NCBI GenBank assembly: GCA_051859505.1
Contig: JBHYFN010000022.1
Location: 1 to 64,000, forward strand
Length of the DNA: 64,000 nucleotides
Origin: JAFIEN01 sp051859505
GTDB lineage: Bacteria; Pseudomonadota; Alphaproteobacteria; Rhodobacterales; Rhodobacteraceae
Direction of reading: 5' to 3'
Shown: in pieces, positions 9,050 to 16,990 of the stretch
How the letters are laid out: each line of letters begins with the position of its first letter
Numbering within the stretch: position 1 is the first letter of the stretch
Program-made: the position numbers and the translations under genes
Notes under the pieces: model-generated
What the model was told of the DNA's origin: nothing
Databases searched by the model: none
The model's input: the letters and a program-made list of their open reading frames with translations, nothing else

Positions 9050-9443
9050 CGGCGGTTGGGGCCTTTCGCGGTCCCATGAACCTGCCCCCCGGGAGCGCGG
9101 ATCGGAAGCCAGGTTTCGGCGCAGCGATCCGGCGGCTCTGCCGGGTGCGAGGCAGGGAGTGATCTGCGCCTGATTGAGGCGGGGGATCGGCAGGTCATGT
9201 CCGGCAGGCTGATGCAGTTTCCCGGACGGCCCGTGCGCATGATCAGGTGGCCGTCGTTAATCGGACTGCATCGCGTTCGGAAACTGGAGCAAATGCCCGA
9301 ACTGCCATGAAGGCAACCAGGTGCTGCGGAGGTGTCCGCACGGATCACGGCACGGGGATCATGACAGATGTGCCCAATGATGCAGCGGATCGCAGCGGCT
9401 TGGAAAAAGGTCTTTCGACGTTGCAGGTTTAGTGGATTTTGAT
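9050..9443. other. Non-coding stretch after the flagellar island
   Basis: About 390 bp with no frame showing a plausible start, ribosome site and protein-like composition together; a 61-codon plus-strand frame at 9247-9432 lacks all three. No tRNA, clear terminator or repeat was found. The following 200 bp hold the regulatory element described next. Confidence 0.5.
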
Positions 9444-9507
9444 TTGACAAATACAAAATCTGTGCAAACCTGTGAGCAACTGCAACCCAAGGAAAGGAGG
9501 TGATCCA

Positions 9508-9564
9508 GTGTCGAGAAAGAGATTGGAGAATGGTGTCGGGACAGCCGGGGGTGTGAACAGCTGA
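9508..9564 (+). CDS. 18-codon mini-ORF with extreme Shine-Dalgarno
   Basis: GTG at 9508 opens an 18-residue peptide, MSRKRLENGVGTAGGVNS, ending in TGA at 9562-9564. GGAGG lies seven bases upstream, the best possible spacing, within a 17-base exact match to the anti-SD tail of 16S rRNA. The peptide has a basic N-terminus and a Gly/Val tail and no known domain. It could be a leader peptide whose translation frees or blocks the downstream anti-SD and terminator. Translation is inferred from the ribosome site only. Confidence 0.5.
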   Translation: MSRKRLENGVGTAGGVNS

Positions 9565-9632
9565 AGGCAGCCCTTGGCTGCACACACCTTTGGTGGATGC
9601 GTCTAACCGACCCCACCTCCTGAGCTTTCGGA

Positions 9633-9657
9633 GGGCCGTCCTTTGGACGGCCCTTTT
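9633..9657 (+). terminator. Rho-independent terminator upstream of arfB
   Basis: GGGCCGTCC, loop TTT, GGACGGCCC, then TTTT: a perfect 9-bp stem with a T-run, 40 bp before the arfB ATG. Its first bases overlap the GGAGG that can pair with the upstream CCTCC, so folding of the two hairpins is mutually exclusive at the base. Confidence 0.85.
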
Positions 9658-9696
9658 CGATTGCGCCGGACCGGGGAGGCTGTGAACAGAGAAGCC

Positions 9697-10116
9697 ATGC
9701 TGCGCATCGACGAGAATACGATCATCGCCGACTGGGAAATGACCGAGAGCTTTCTGCGCGCCTCGGGCCCGGGCGGGCAGAATGTGAACAAGGTTTCGAC
9801 GGCGGTCGAGCTTCGGTTCGAAGCCGAGAGATCGCCCAACCTGCCGCAGCAGGCCAAGGCGAGGTTGCGGCGCCTTGCCGGTTCCCGCTGGACAAAGGAC
9901 GGGGCCATCGTGATCCAGGTGCAGGACAGCCGCAGTCAGGCCCGCAACCGCGAGGTTGCCCGAGAACGGCTGGCCGAGCTTATCCGCAAGGCGCTGGTGC
10001 AGCCGAAACGGCGTGTGGCAACGCGCCCGACCGCGGGCTCGGTGCGCCGGCGGCTGGAGGCCAAGAAGCATCGGTCGGCGGTCAAGGCGGTACGGGGCGC
10101 GGTCGAGGACGAGTGA
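9697..10116 (+). CDS. arfB: Alternative ribosome-rescue factor B
   Basis: Peptidyl-tRNA hydrolase that rescues ribosomes stalled on non-stop mRNAs. The 139-residue protein has the class-I release-factor catalytic loop SGPGGQNVNK near residues 26-35 and a Lys/Arg-rich C-terminal tail (KRRVATRPTAGSVRRRLEAKK), which enters the empty mRNA channel. There is no codon-recognition domain, which separates it from PrfA and PrfB. ATG 9697 aligns with known ArfB N-termini; GTG 9682 is an alternative. It sits immediately behind a terminator-bearing leader and is convergent with dnaX. Confidence 0.92.
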   Translation: MLRIDENTIIADWEMTESFLRASGPGGQNVNKVSTAVELRFEAERSPNLPQQAKARLRRLAGSRWTKDGAIVIQVQDSRSQARNREVARERLAELIRKALVQPKRRVATRPTAGSVRRRLEAKKHRSAVKAVRGAVEDE

Positions 10117-10135
10117 GCCCGGGGATGATGAAGCC

Positions 10136-11890
10136 CTATTCCTCGAACGGATCCCACTCATCGGGAACCTCGGGAAGGGCCTCGGCCTGGGCGGCGCGGG
10201 CCAGGTCGGCCTCGGTCCGGATCGAGACGATCCTGGCCTTCGGAAAACAGTCCCGAACCGATTGAAGAAGCGGATGCTCCTCCGCCTGTTGCCGAAGCGC
10301 GAGGTCGGCCGCATCGCGACGTTCGGCGATGGTCGCCTCGCCGCCTTCGTTGACCAGCGTCACGGCCCAGCGGGTGCCGGTCCAGAGCTGCAGCCGCGCA
10401 CCCAGGCGTTGCGCCAGATCGGGGGCCGCCGCAGGCGCCAGCTCGAACTCGATGCGGCCCGGCTGATAGCGGGCCAGACGGACCCCGGTTTCAACCTCGA
10501 CCAGAAGCTGGAGGTCGCGGTGGGCGCGGATCAGGGCGACGACATCGTCAAAGACGGCGTAGCGGGCCAGCGGGTCTGGCGCCTCGGCCCGGGCAAGCTG
10601 CGCGGAAGGGCCCGACGGCCCCGGATGGGTTGGCGCCATCGGCATGGCCCGGCCCGCGGTCGCCGCACCGCCGCCCGAGGGTACCGCGGTCCGGCCACCG
10701 CCGCCCCCGCTCGGGCCGGGGGGCGGGGCGTCCTGAAGGCTGCGCACAAGCTCTTCTGGCGTCGGCAGATCGGCAACATGGGTCAACCGGATGACGGCCA
10801 TTTCCGCGGCCATCATGGCATTGGGGGCATGGGCGACTTCCTCCAGCGCCTTGAGCAGCATCTGCCAGAGCCGGGTCAGCACGCGCATCGGCAAACGCTC
10901 TGCCATTTCGCGGCCGCGCAGGCGTTCGTCCGGGCCGACAGTCGGATCCTCTGCCGCGTCGGGGGTGATCTTGATGACGCTGACCCAATGCGCGATCTCG
11001 GCCAGATCCCGCAGCACGGCCATCGGATCGGCGCCTTCGGCATATTGCGCCGAAAGTTCCGTCAGCGCATCGGCGGCGGCACCGCGCAGGATCATGTCGA
11101 ACAGGTCCAGCACCCTGCCCCGGTCGGCCAGCCCCAGCATCGCGCGCACCTGATCGGCGGTCGTTTCGCCCGCGCCATGGCTGATCGCCTGATCCAGAAG
11201 CGAGGTCGCATCCCGGGCCGAGCCTTCGGCCGCGCGGGTGATCAGGGCCAGCGCCTCGTCGGTGATGCCGGCGCCTTCGGCCGTGGCGATCTTGCGCAGA
11301 AGCGCGATCATCTCTTCGGGTTCGATGCGGCGCAGATCGAACCTCTGGCAGCGCGACAGGACGGTCACCGGCACCTTGCGGATCTCGGTCGTGGCGAAGA
11401 TGAATTTCACATGCGGCGGCGGTTCTTCGAGCGTCTTCAGCAACGCATTGAACGCCCCGGTCGAGAGCATGTGCACTTCGTCGATGATATAGACCTTGTA
11501 GCGCGCGGAAGCGGCCCGGTAATGGACGCTTTCGATGATCTCGCGGATGTTGGCGACCCCGGTGTTCGAGGCGGCATCCATCTCCATCACATCGACATGG
11601 CGCCCCTCCATGATCGCGGTGCAGTGCTCGCAGGTGCCGCAGGGCGCGGTGGTGGGGCCGCCGGTGCCGTCGGGGCCGATGCAGTTCATCCCCTTGGCGA
11701 TGATCCGGGCGGTGGTTGTCTTTCCGGTGCCGCGGATCCCGGTCATGATGAAGGCCTGCGCGATCCGCCCGGCATCAAAGGCGTTGCGCAGGGTGCGCAC
11801 CATGGCATCCTGACCGACAAGATCGGCAAAGGTCTCGGGCCGGTATTTGCGGGCAAGAACCTGATAGGGGCGGGCGGCGGTTTCGGTCAT
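10136..11890 (-). CDS. dnaX: DNA polymerase III subunits gamma/tau
   Basis: Clamp-loader ATPase that also couples the replicative polymerases and helicase. From the ATG at 11890 (AAGGGA upstream) it is 584 residues. Walker A GIRGTGKTTTA lies at about 51-61, zinc-binding Cys occur at about 70, 84, 87 and 90, and DEVHML (Walker B) and SRCQRFDLRR (Arg finger) follow. After the clamp-loader core comes a Pro/Gly-rich linker and a tau-type C-terminal domain, so the full-length product is tau. The SRP RNA gene lies about 100 bp upstream on the same strand, a common alphaproteobacterial neighbourhood. Confidence 0.96.
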   Translation of the reverse strand: MTETAARPYQVLARKYRPETFADLVGQDAMVRTLRNAFDAGRIAQAFIMTGIRGTGKTTTARIIAKGMNCIGPDGTGGPTTAPCGTCEHCTAIMEGRHVDVMEMDAASNTGVANIREIIESVHYRAASARYKVYIIDEVHMLSTGAFNALLKTLEEPPPHVKFIFATTEIRKVPVTVLSRCQRFDLRRIEPEEMIALLRKIATAEGAGITDEALALITRAAEGSARDATSLLDQAISHGAGETTADQVRAMLGLADRGRVLDLFDMILRGAAADALTELSAQYAEGADPMAVLRDLAEIAHWVSVIKITPDAAEDPTVGPDERLRGREMAERLPMRVLTRLWQMLLKALEEVAHAPNAMMAAEMAVIRLTHVADLPTPEELVRSLQDAPPPGPSGGGGGRTAVPSGGGAATAGRAMPMAPTHPGPSGPSAQLARAEAPDPLARYAVFDDVVALIRAHRDLQLLVEVETGVRLARYQPGRIEFELAPAAAPDLAQRLGARLQLWTGTRWAVTLVNEGGEATIAERRDAADLALRQQAEEHPLLQSVRDCFPKARIVSIRTEADLARAAQAEALPEVPDEWDPFEE

Positions 11891-11991
11891 CACATGTCCC
11901 TTGGGCAGGGTTTCACCCTAGGGCGGGTCGGATGAAGGGTAAAGTGCCGCCCGGGCATCGCGGGGCGCGGGGGTGAGAGGCCCGATGGGGT

Positions 11992-12085
11992 GAGAGGCTG
12001 GACAGCGACCCAAGCGGGGCCCGTTGCGGCTGCTTCCTTCCGGACCTGACCGGGTTGGCGGGGCGCTTGCCCGCGCCAACCTCTC
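11992..12085 (-). ncRNA. ffs: Signal recognition particle RNA (4.5S)
   Basis: The minus strand carries the SRP domain IV core GGTCAGGTCCGGAAGGAAGC (within 12028-12051), which binds Ffh. The ends GAGAGGTTGG (12085-12076) and CCAGCCTCTC (12001-11992) pair over 10 bp with one G-U, closing a hairpin RNA of about 94 nt of the short bacterial type. Exact ends may differ by a few bases. It is transcribed towards dnaX. Confidence 0.93.
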
Positions 12086-12164
12086 GAGAGGGGATATAGG
12101 CCCCCCGCCGCCGCTTCGCAAGCCGTGGCGGGGGCTGCCTGTCCCGACCTCCGGGACAAGAGGG

Positions 12165-12761
12165 TCAGGCGGCCAGGAATCCCTGTATCGCCCCCAGTTC
12201 CGATTGCGCGATCTCATGCCCGCCGGCGTGCCAGTGCAGGGTCACATCGGCCCCCTGTGCGCCCAGCCAGTCGGCCAGGGCCTGCGTCAGGGGGGCAGGG
12301 CAGATCGGATCCCGCTTTCCGGCGGTGATCAGGATGCGCCGTCCCTTCAGCCCGGGCGCGGGTTCCGGGGTAAAGGGGATCAGCGGATGCAGCAGAATCA
12401 GCTCATCCATCAGGTCGGGTCGGTGCATGGCGACCGAGGCGGCGATGTTGGCCCCGTTCGAATAGCCCAGCGCAAGGGTGCGCGGCGGGGTGGTCGCGGC
12501 CTTCTCGGCCTCGATGAAGGCCGCCATGGCGCGACTGCGCAGGGCCAGATCGTCCATGTCGTAGACGCCTTCGCCGGTGCGGCGGAAATAGCGCAGGGCG
12601 CCCTGTTCCGACACATCGCCACGGGGCGAGGTGACATGGGCACCGGGCAACAGGCTGCTTGCCAGTCCGTGGAACTGGTCTTCGGTGCCTCCGGTGCCGT
12701 GGAAGGTGAGAAAGAGGGGGGCGTTGTCGCCCCCCGTCGTGCGTTTGGCGATATAGGTCAT
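12165..12761 (-). CDS. Phospholipase/carboxylesterase-family hydrolase
   Basis: Alpha/beta hydrolase of the COG0400 esterase family, 198 residues. The nucleophile elbow GYSNGA (about residue 97), an acid in AGKRDPI and His in AGGHE make up the triad, and FHGTGGTE forms the oxyanion region. It starts 5 bp after the ring-cleaving dioxygenase gene, the pairing known as MhqO-MhqD in Bacillus, where the genes respond to quinones. A role in processing hydroquinone cleavage products is plausible; the substrate is unproven. A 7-bp hairpin (TGTCCCG/CGGGACA, 12140-12158) follows the stop. Confidence 0.85.
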   Translation of the reverse strand: MTYIAKRTTGGDNAPLFLTFHGTGGTEDQFHGLASSLLPGAHVTSPRGDVSEQGALRYFRRTGEGVYDMDDLALRSRAMAAFIEAEKAATTPPRTLALGYSNGANIAASVAMHRPDLMDELILLHPLIPFTPEPAPGLKGRRILITAGKRDPICPAPLTQALADWLGAQGADVTLHWHAGGHEIAQSELGAIQGFLAA

Positions 12762-12766
12762 GGTGC

Positions 12767-13696
12767 TCAGCCCGTGATCGGTTCGAGATGGCGTTCGAGC
12801 CGCGCGCGCAGGTGTTCGTGCTGGGCGGGCAGCTTGAGGGCCTGACCCAGATGGGCGGTATCCTCGTCCCGGTCGAAGCCGGGTTCGTTGGTGGCCACCT
12901 CGAACAGGACACCGCCGGGGGTGCGGAAATAGATCGCCCAGAAGTAATCCCGGTCGATCGGCGGGGTGACTTGCCAGCCGGTATCGCTCAGCGCCTCGCG
13001 CACCTCGAGCTGGCGGGCGCGGTTCTCGACCGCAAAGGCGATATGGTGGACCGAACCTGCGCCCTGTGCCGCGGGGGCGGCGCCGGGCAGGGTCTCGATG
13101 TCGATCACATTCGCCGCGTTGCCGTCCGGCCGCGTGAAGCGGGTGATGTTGCCGTCGCGGTCGGTCTGCTCATAGCCCATGAAGCGCAGAAGCTCGGCCG
13201 TGGCGCCTTCGTCGCGCAGGCGCATGTCGGCGGAATGGAACCCACGGATTGCCATGTCTTCGGAGACGCCGTTGCCGGTCCAGGGGGTACGGCTGTCCTC
13301 GGTCTCGACCAGGGCGAAGCGGTCGCCGTCGGGGCCGTCGAACAGGACGCGTCCCTCGCCAAAGCGGGAGTCGCGGGCGATGTTGGCGGCGTCGAACGTG
13401 GCCAGACGCTTGGCCCAGGCGTCAGCGGTGCCCTTCGGGATGGCGAAGGCGGTGGTGCCGACTTCGCCCACGCCCGGGCGGCCACGGGCGGCGCGGGGGA
13501 AGGGGAAGTAGGTCATCACGGTGCCGGGGGTGCCGGTCTCGTCGCCGTAATAGAGGTGATAGACGTCGGGGGCGTCGAAATTCACCGTCTTCTTGACCCG
13601 GCGCAGGCCAAGGACATTGGTGAAGAAGGCGTTGTTTTCCTGTGCGGAGGAGGCCAGCGAGGTGACGTGGTGCAGGCCCTTGATCTGGGTGAGCAT
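12767..13696 (-). CDS. Ring-cleaving dioxygenase, two VOC domains (MhqO-like)
   Basis: Non-haem metal-dependent dioxygenase of the glyoxalase/bleomycin fold, 309 residues from ATG 13696 (AGGAAGGAG upstream). Two tandem VOC modules are visible. His in GLHHVT opens the first. His in HHIAFAV and Glu in GVLFEVAT lie in the second and are the expected metal ligands. Homologues cleave hydroquinone-like rings, and coupling to the esterase supports a two-step quinone detoxification module. A frame extension to 13996 has no similarity and lacks a ribosome site. Confidence 0.85.
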   Translation of the reverse strand: MLTQIKGLHHVTSLASSAQENNAFFTNVLGLRRVKKTVNFDAPDVYHLYYGDETGTPGTVMTYFPFPRAARGRPGVGEVGTTAFAIPKGTADAWAKRLATFDAANIARDSRFGEGRVLFDGPDGDRFALVETEDSRTPWTGNGVSEDMAIRGFHSADMRLRDEGATAELLRFMGYEQTDRDGNITRFTRPDGNAANVIDIETLPGAAPAAQGAGSVHHIAFAVENRARQLEVREALSDTGWQVTPPIDRDYFWAIYFRTPGGVLFEVATNEPGFDRDEDTAHLGQALKLPAQHEHLRARLERHLEPITG

Positions 13697-13809
13697 GGGA
13701 GGGCTCCTTCCTTGGGTTTCATTGACCCGAAAGATAGGAGATGCAGGACTGCGCAGAAAGGCACATATCGCACGGGTCTTGTGGGATTGCGCACATGAGA
13801 AACGGACGA

Positions 13810-13858
13810 GCGTGGGCTGCGCCCACCCTACCGGCGGTAGGGTGGGCGCAGCCCACGC
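13810..13858. repeat. Perfect 23-bp inverted repeat
   Basis: Two exact 23-base arms (13810-13832 and 13836-13858) around GGC. The arm contains GTGGGCTGCGCCCACCC, itself partly self-complementary. It lies between the aldehyde dehydrogenase stop (13872) and the dioxygenase start (13696), both on the minus strand. Length and perfection exceed an ordinary terminator and there is no T-run, so it resembles a dispersed REP-like palindrome. Confidence 0.8.
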
Positions 13859-13871
13859 GCCCCGGCGAGGA

Positions 13872-15305
13872 TCACCCCCAGCCCGAGATCGCCTTGACCT
13901 CGAGGAATTCCTCGATCCCCCAGACGCCCCCCTCGCGCGCGCGGCCCGAGGCCTTGACCCCGCCGAAGGGCGCACCCGCGCCGCGGGCCTTGCCATTCAT
14001 CTCGACCATGCCGGACCGCAGCTGGCGGGCCAGGCGGTTGCGGCGCGCGTCATCCTGGCTCTGGACATAGTTCGTCAGGCCATAGGGCGTGTCATTGGCG
14101 ATGCGCACTGCCTCTTCCTCGGTGTCGAAGGGGATGATCGACAGGACCGGCCCGAAGATCTCTTCCCGTTCGATCGTCATACCGGGTTTGACATCGGCAA
14201 AGACCGTGGGGCGCACGAAATAGCCCTTGTTGAACCCTTCGGGCAGGCCGGGCCCGCCCGCGACAAGGCGCGCGCCTTCCTTGATGCCGCTTTCGATCAG
14301 TTCCTGGATCTTGTCCCACTGGGCCTTGTTCACCACGGGGCCGATATGGGCGCCCGGCTGGTCCGAAGGGCCGACCCGGGTTTCCTCGGCCGTCTGGCGG
14401 GCGATCTCGACGGCCTGGTCGTAGTAGCTGCGCTCGACCAGCATCCGGCTGGGGGCGTTGCAGGACTGGCCGGAGTTGTTGAAGCAATGCTTCACGCCGC
14501 GCTTGACGGCATTCTCGTCGGCATCGGCGAAGATCAGGTTCGCCCCCTTGCCGCCCAGTTCCAGCGTCACCCTTTTGAGCGTTTCGGCCGCCGCGCGCGA
14601 GATCGCCTTGCCCGCCCGGGTCGAGCCGGTGAACGAGATCATCTCGACATCCGGATGCTCGGACAGCTGCGTGCCGACGCCCAGGCCGTCACCGTTAACA
14701 AGGTTGAACACGCCCGCCGGCGCCCCTGCGTCATGGACGAATTCGGCGAACAGCATCGACGACAGCGGCGCCTGTTCCGAGGGCTTGAGCACCAGGGTGC
14801 ATCCCGCCAGCAGCGCCGGGATCACCTTGAGCGTCACCTGGTTCATCGGCCAGTTCCACGGCGTGATCAGCCCCACCACGCCGATCGGCTCCAATGCGAT
14901 CCGGTCGTTCGGAGCATGGGGCCCAAGCGGGCGGATGAACTCGATCTCCTTGAAGGCCGTCAGGAAATTCCCCAGGTGCCACGGCAGGCAGGGGGCCTGG
15001 CTGTTGCGGGCAAGGTCGATCGGTGCCCCCATCTCGAGGCTGATGGCCTGCGCCATTTCCTCGACCCGCGCGTGATATTGTTCGAGGATCCGCTCGCACA
15101 GGGCATGGCGTTCGGCCGGATCGGTCGCGGCCCATGCCGGAAAGGCGGCCTTGGCCGCGGCGACGGCCGCGTCCGTATCGGCCTGGCCGCCCAGCGAGAT
15201 CACGGCACAGCCCTCTTCGGTCGAGGGATGGATGACCGTGTAGTCCCGCCCGTCCCGCGGTGCTGTCCAGCCTCCGTCGATATAGAAGTCGCGCTTGATG
15301 ATCAT
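13872..15305 (-). CDS. NAD(P)-dependent aldehyde dehydrogenase
   Basis: Oxidises an aldehyde to the acid; 477 residues, usual for the family. Visible motifs are TPWNWP and KPSEQ (cofactor binding), FTGST, ELGGKGAN (general-base Glu), NSGQSC with the catalytic Cys near residue 281, and EEIFGPV. GGGGGAAA precedes the ATG. Physiological substrate cannot be read from sequence. Neighbours suggest aromatic or quinone-derived aldehydes, but a palindrome separates it from that pair. Confidence 0.9.
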   Translation of the reverse strand: MIIKRDFYIDGGWTAPRDGRDYTVIHPSTEEGCAVISLGGQADTDAAVAAAKAAFPAWAATDPAERHALCERILEQYHARVEEMAQAISLEMGAPIDLARNSQAPCLPWHLGNFLTAFKEIEFIRPLGPHAPNDRIALEPIGVVGLITPWNWPMNQVTLKVIPALLAGCTLVLKPSEQAPLSSMLFAEFVHDAGAPAGVFNLVNGDGLGVGTQLSEHPDVEMISFTGSTRAGKAISRAAAETLKRVTLELGGKGANLIFADADENAVKRGVKHCFNNSGQSCNAPSRMLVERSYYDQAVEIARQTAEETRVGPSDQPGAHIGPVVNKAQWDKIQELIESGIKEGARLVAGGPGLPEGFNKGYFVRPTVFADVKPGMTIEREEIFGPVLSIIPFDTEEEAVRIANDTPYGLTNYVQSQDDARRNRLARQLRSGMVEMNGKARGAGAPFGGVKASGRAREGGVWGIEEFLEVKAISGWG

Positions 15306-15458
15306 GGTTTCCCCCTTCGTCGGCAGGCTGCCGAGCCGCTTCCCTCACAGGTGATGGCAAGTCGATCCGGTGTTGTCCATATCAACCTTGCCAACTCCGG
15401 GGGGCGAAGTCGGGACGGTTCGGCCTGTTCTGGACGTGCCTGCAGGGGGCTCGGAACC

Positions 15459-15482
15459 CGGGCGCCGATCCGTCGGCGCCCG
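15459..15482 (-). terminator. Hairpin after the shorter L,D-transpeptidase
   Basis: CGGGCGCCGA, loop TCCG, and its exact complement form a 10-bp stem 8 bp beyond the minus-strand stop at 15491. No T-run follows, so termination strength is uncertain. Confidence 0.55.
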
Positions 15483-15490
15483 GAGGAAGC

Positions 15491-16045
15491 TCAGCTGACC
15501 ACGACAGTGGTGCCGACGGGCACGCGATCATAAAGGTCGATCATATGCTCGTTGATCAGCCGGATGCAGCCCGAGGAAAAGGCCTGCCCCATGGTCCAGG
15601 GTTGGGGCGTGCCGTGGATCCGGTAGAAGGTGTCGCGCCCGCCCTGATACATGTACAGCGCCCGCGCCCCGAGAGGGTTCATTTCGTGCCCGCCCGGAAG
15701 GCCGGCTGCGAAGGGGCCGTAGACCTCGGGTTCGAGGTTGATCATGTTGCGCGTCGGAACCCAAGACGGCCATTCGGCCTTGCGCGCCACTGTTGCAATG
15801 CCCGAGAAATTCCGCCCCGCATCGCCCACGGCGACGCGGTAGCGCATCCCGCGGCCTTCCCCAAGGGTCAGGACCAGGCGGGTTTCCGCGGTATTGACAT
15901 AGATGACGCCGGCCGGTGCATCCGCGTTCACCTCGACCTCGGTGGGAAGGAACTCACGCGGGATCCGAACGACTGTCTGCGCAAGCGCGGGTGACGCAAG
16001 CGTCATGGACGCCGTTGCCGCAAGGAAGTTTCTTCTGGTTATCAT
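15491..16045 (-). CDS. L,D-transpeptidase, YkuD domain
   Basis: Periplasmic enzyme that makes 3-3 peptidoglycan cross-links or attaches proteins to the wall. It has 184 residues. An N-terminal RRNFLAATASMTLASPALAQ looks like a Tat or Sec signal with an AxA site. The YkuD active site HGTP...SSGCIRL (His, Ser, Cys nucleophile) lies near residues 143-162. A second, similar enzyme lies 147 bp upstream on the same strand, separated by a terminator-like hairpin. The two are diverged paralogues with separate transcripts. Confidence 0.92.
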   Translation of the reverse strand: MITRRNFLAATASMTLASPALAQTVVRIPREFLPTEVEVNADAPAGVIYVNTAETRLVLTLGEGRGMRYRVAVGDAGRNFSGIATVARKAEWPSWVPTRNMINLEPEVYGPFAAGLPGGHEMNPLGARALYMYQGGRDTFYRIHGTPQPWTMGQAFSSGCIRLINEHMIDLYDRVPVGTTVVVS

Positions 16046-16099
16046 GTGCTGCTCGCTGTCAGGCTGTATTCACCTGTGGCACGCTATCACGAAATCCGT

Positions 16100-16130
16100 A
16101 AACGATCCGCAGCTTTGCCGCGGATCGTTT
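16100..16130 (-). terminator. Hairpin between the two L,D-transpeptidase genes
   Basis: AAACGATCCGC and GCGGATCGTTT form a perfect 11-bp stem with a 9-base loop, about 60 bp after the 208-residue transpeptidase stop. On the minus strand the stem ends in TTT, a reasonable terminator. Confidence 0.65.
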
Positions 16131-16192
16131 CCGATTTTCTGCCGCTGTTGCGGCCCGATATCAGTAGGCCTCGAAAAAAGTAGGCCCCGAAA

Positions 16193-16819
16193 TCAGTAAG
16201 CGTAGGCCAAAGCCCCCAGCGGGACGCGTTCGTAAAGGTCGATCACGTGGCTGTTGTACATGCGGAAGCAGCCGTTCGAGGCCGAAGAGCCGATGCTGCG
16301 CGGCTCGGTCGTGCCATGGACGCGGATCGCCGTGTCGCGATTGCCCTGGTAGAAATACAGCGCCCGCGCGCCAAGCGGGTTGTTCGGGCCGCCCGGCATG
16401 CCGTCGGCATAGCGTTCATAGGCGGCGGGGTTGCGGGCGATCATGTCGTCCGTCGGGCGCCAGCTGGGCCATTCCACCTTGCGCTGGATCGTCGCCTGCC
16501 CCTGCCAGTAGAGCCCCTCCATCCCGATGGCCACGCCATAGCGGATCGCCTGATTGCCGGGCAGGATGAAATAGAGATGATAGCTTTGCGGCACGATATG
16601 GATCGAGTTGACCGGCAGGCCGGGCTGAACCGGCACGATGCGCGCCTGGAAGCGTTCCGGGATCTCGTAGCTGCCTTCGAAATTCGGCGGAAGCTGGATC
16701 GTTTCCGACAGCATCTCGGGCATGACGTCAAGTTGCAGCGGGCCCGCCGTCTGCGCGGCGACAGGGCCGGCGGCAAGTGCGGCGGCAGAGGTGGCAATGA
16801 ATTTGCGGCGTGAAAACAT
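16193..16819 (-). CDS. L,D-transpeptidase, YkuD domain
   Basis: Second periplasmic YkuD enzyme, 208 residues. The true start is ATG 16819 (MFSRRKFIATSAAALAAG), giving a twin-arginine-like signal with cleavage near AAQTA and a GGGGAAAA ribosome site. The active site is HGTTEP...SNGCFRM with the Cys nucleophile. About 60 residues separate signal and catalytic domain, longer than in the neighbour. It is related to the 184-residue paralogue by shared PLGARALY and the VIDLYERVP-type C-terminus. Confidence 0.92.
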   Translation of the reverse strand: MFSRRKFIATSAAALAAGPVAAQTAGPLQLDVMPEMLSETIQLPPNFEGSYEIPERFQARIVPVQPGLPVNSIHIVPQSYHLYFILPGNQAIRYGVAIGMEGLYWQGQATIQRKVEWPSWRPTDDMIARNPAAYERYADGMPGGPNNPLGARALYFYQGNRDTAIRVHGTTEPRSIGSSASNGCFRMYNSHVIDLYERVPLGALAYAY

Positions 16820-16912
16820 GATTTTCCCCAGGCAGTTCGAATCGATCAGGCGTTGTGGCAGCAACAGGGGTCTACCCTAAAGCCACGAACGAATCGGATC
16901 AACCAAAGCAGA

Positions 16913-16940
16913 CAGGCCCCCGGATTCCTCCGGGGGCCTG
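16913..16940 (-). terminator. Hairpin downstream of pnp
   Basis: CAGGCCCCCGG and its complement form an 11-bp stem around a 6-base loop, 50 bp past the pnp stop on the minus strand. It also lies upstream of the 208-residue transpeptidase gene. Confidence 0.7.
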
Positions 16941-16990
16941 TGTCGTTCATGCGTCGGTTTGCTGGCCTGCGTCGGTCTGGTGGGCCGAGG

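Larger units (their letters stand above)
9444..9657 (+). ncRNA. Leader or small RNA with rRNA-tail match, anti-SD and terminator
   Basis: A perfect -35 hexamer TTGACA (9444-9449) is followed by a poor -10. Downstream lies GAAAGGAGGTGATCCAG (9492-9508), which would pair with the last 17 bases before the 16S 3' end in the standard alphaproteobacterial sequence. An 18-codon ORF, a small hairpin GCAGCC-CTT-GGCTGC (9567-9581), CACCTCCT (9614-9621, exactly complementary to AGGAGGTG at 9495-9502), GGAGG (9630-9634) and a strong terminator follow. CACCTCCT can pair either with the ribosome site or with GGAGG at the foot of the terminator, an arrangement expected of an attenuator. It may be an arfB leader or an independent small RNA. 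No homologue is recognised. Confidence 0.55.

Noticed and set aside
9247..9432. 61-codon plus-strand ORF in the gap after the flagellar island
   Set aside because: No ribosome site, Arg/Thr-rich shadow-like composition and no recognisable domain.
9956..11935. A 659-codon plus-strand frame opposite dnaX
   Set aside because: dnaX motifs on the minus strand are unambiguous; the opposite frame has no protein-like character and begins inside arfB.
13810..13858. Terminal inverted repeats of an insertion sequence
   Set aside because: The arms are adjacent with no transposase gene or target duplication.
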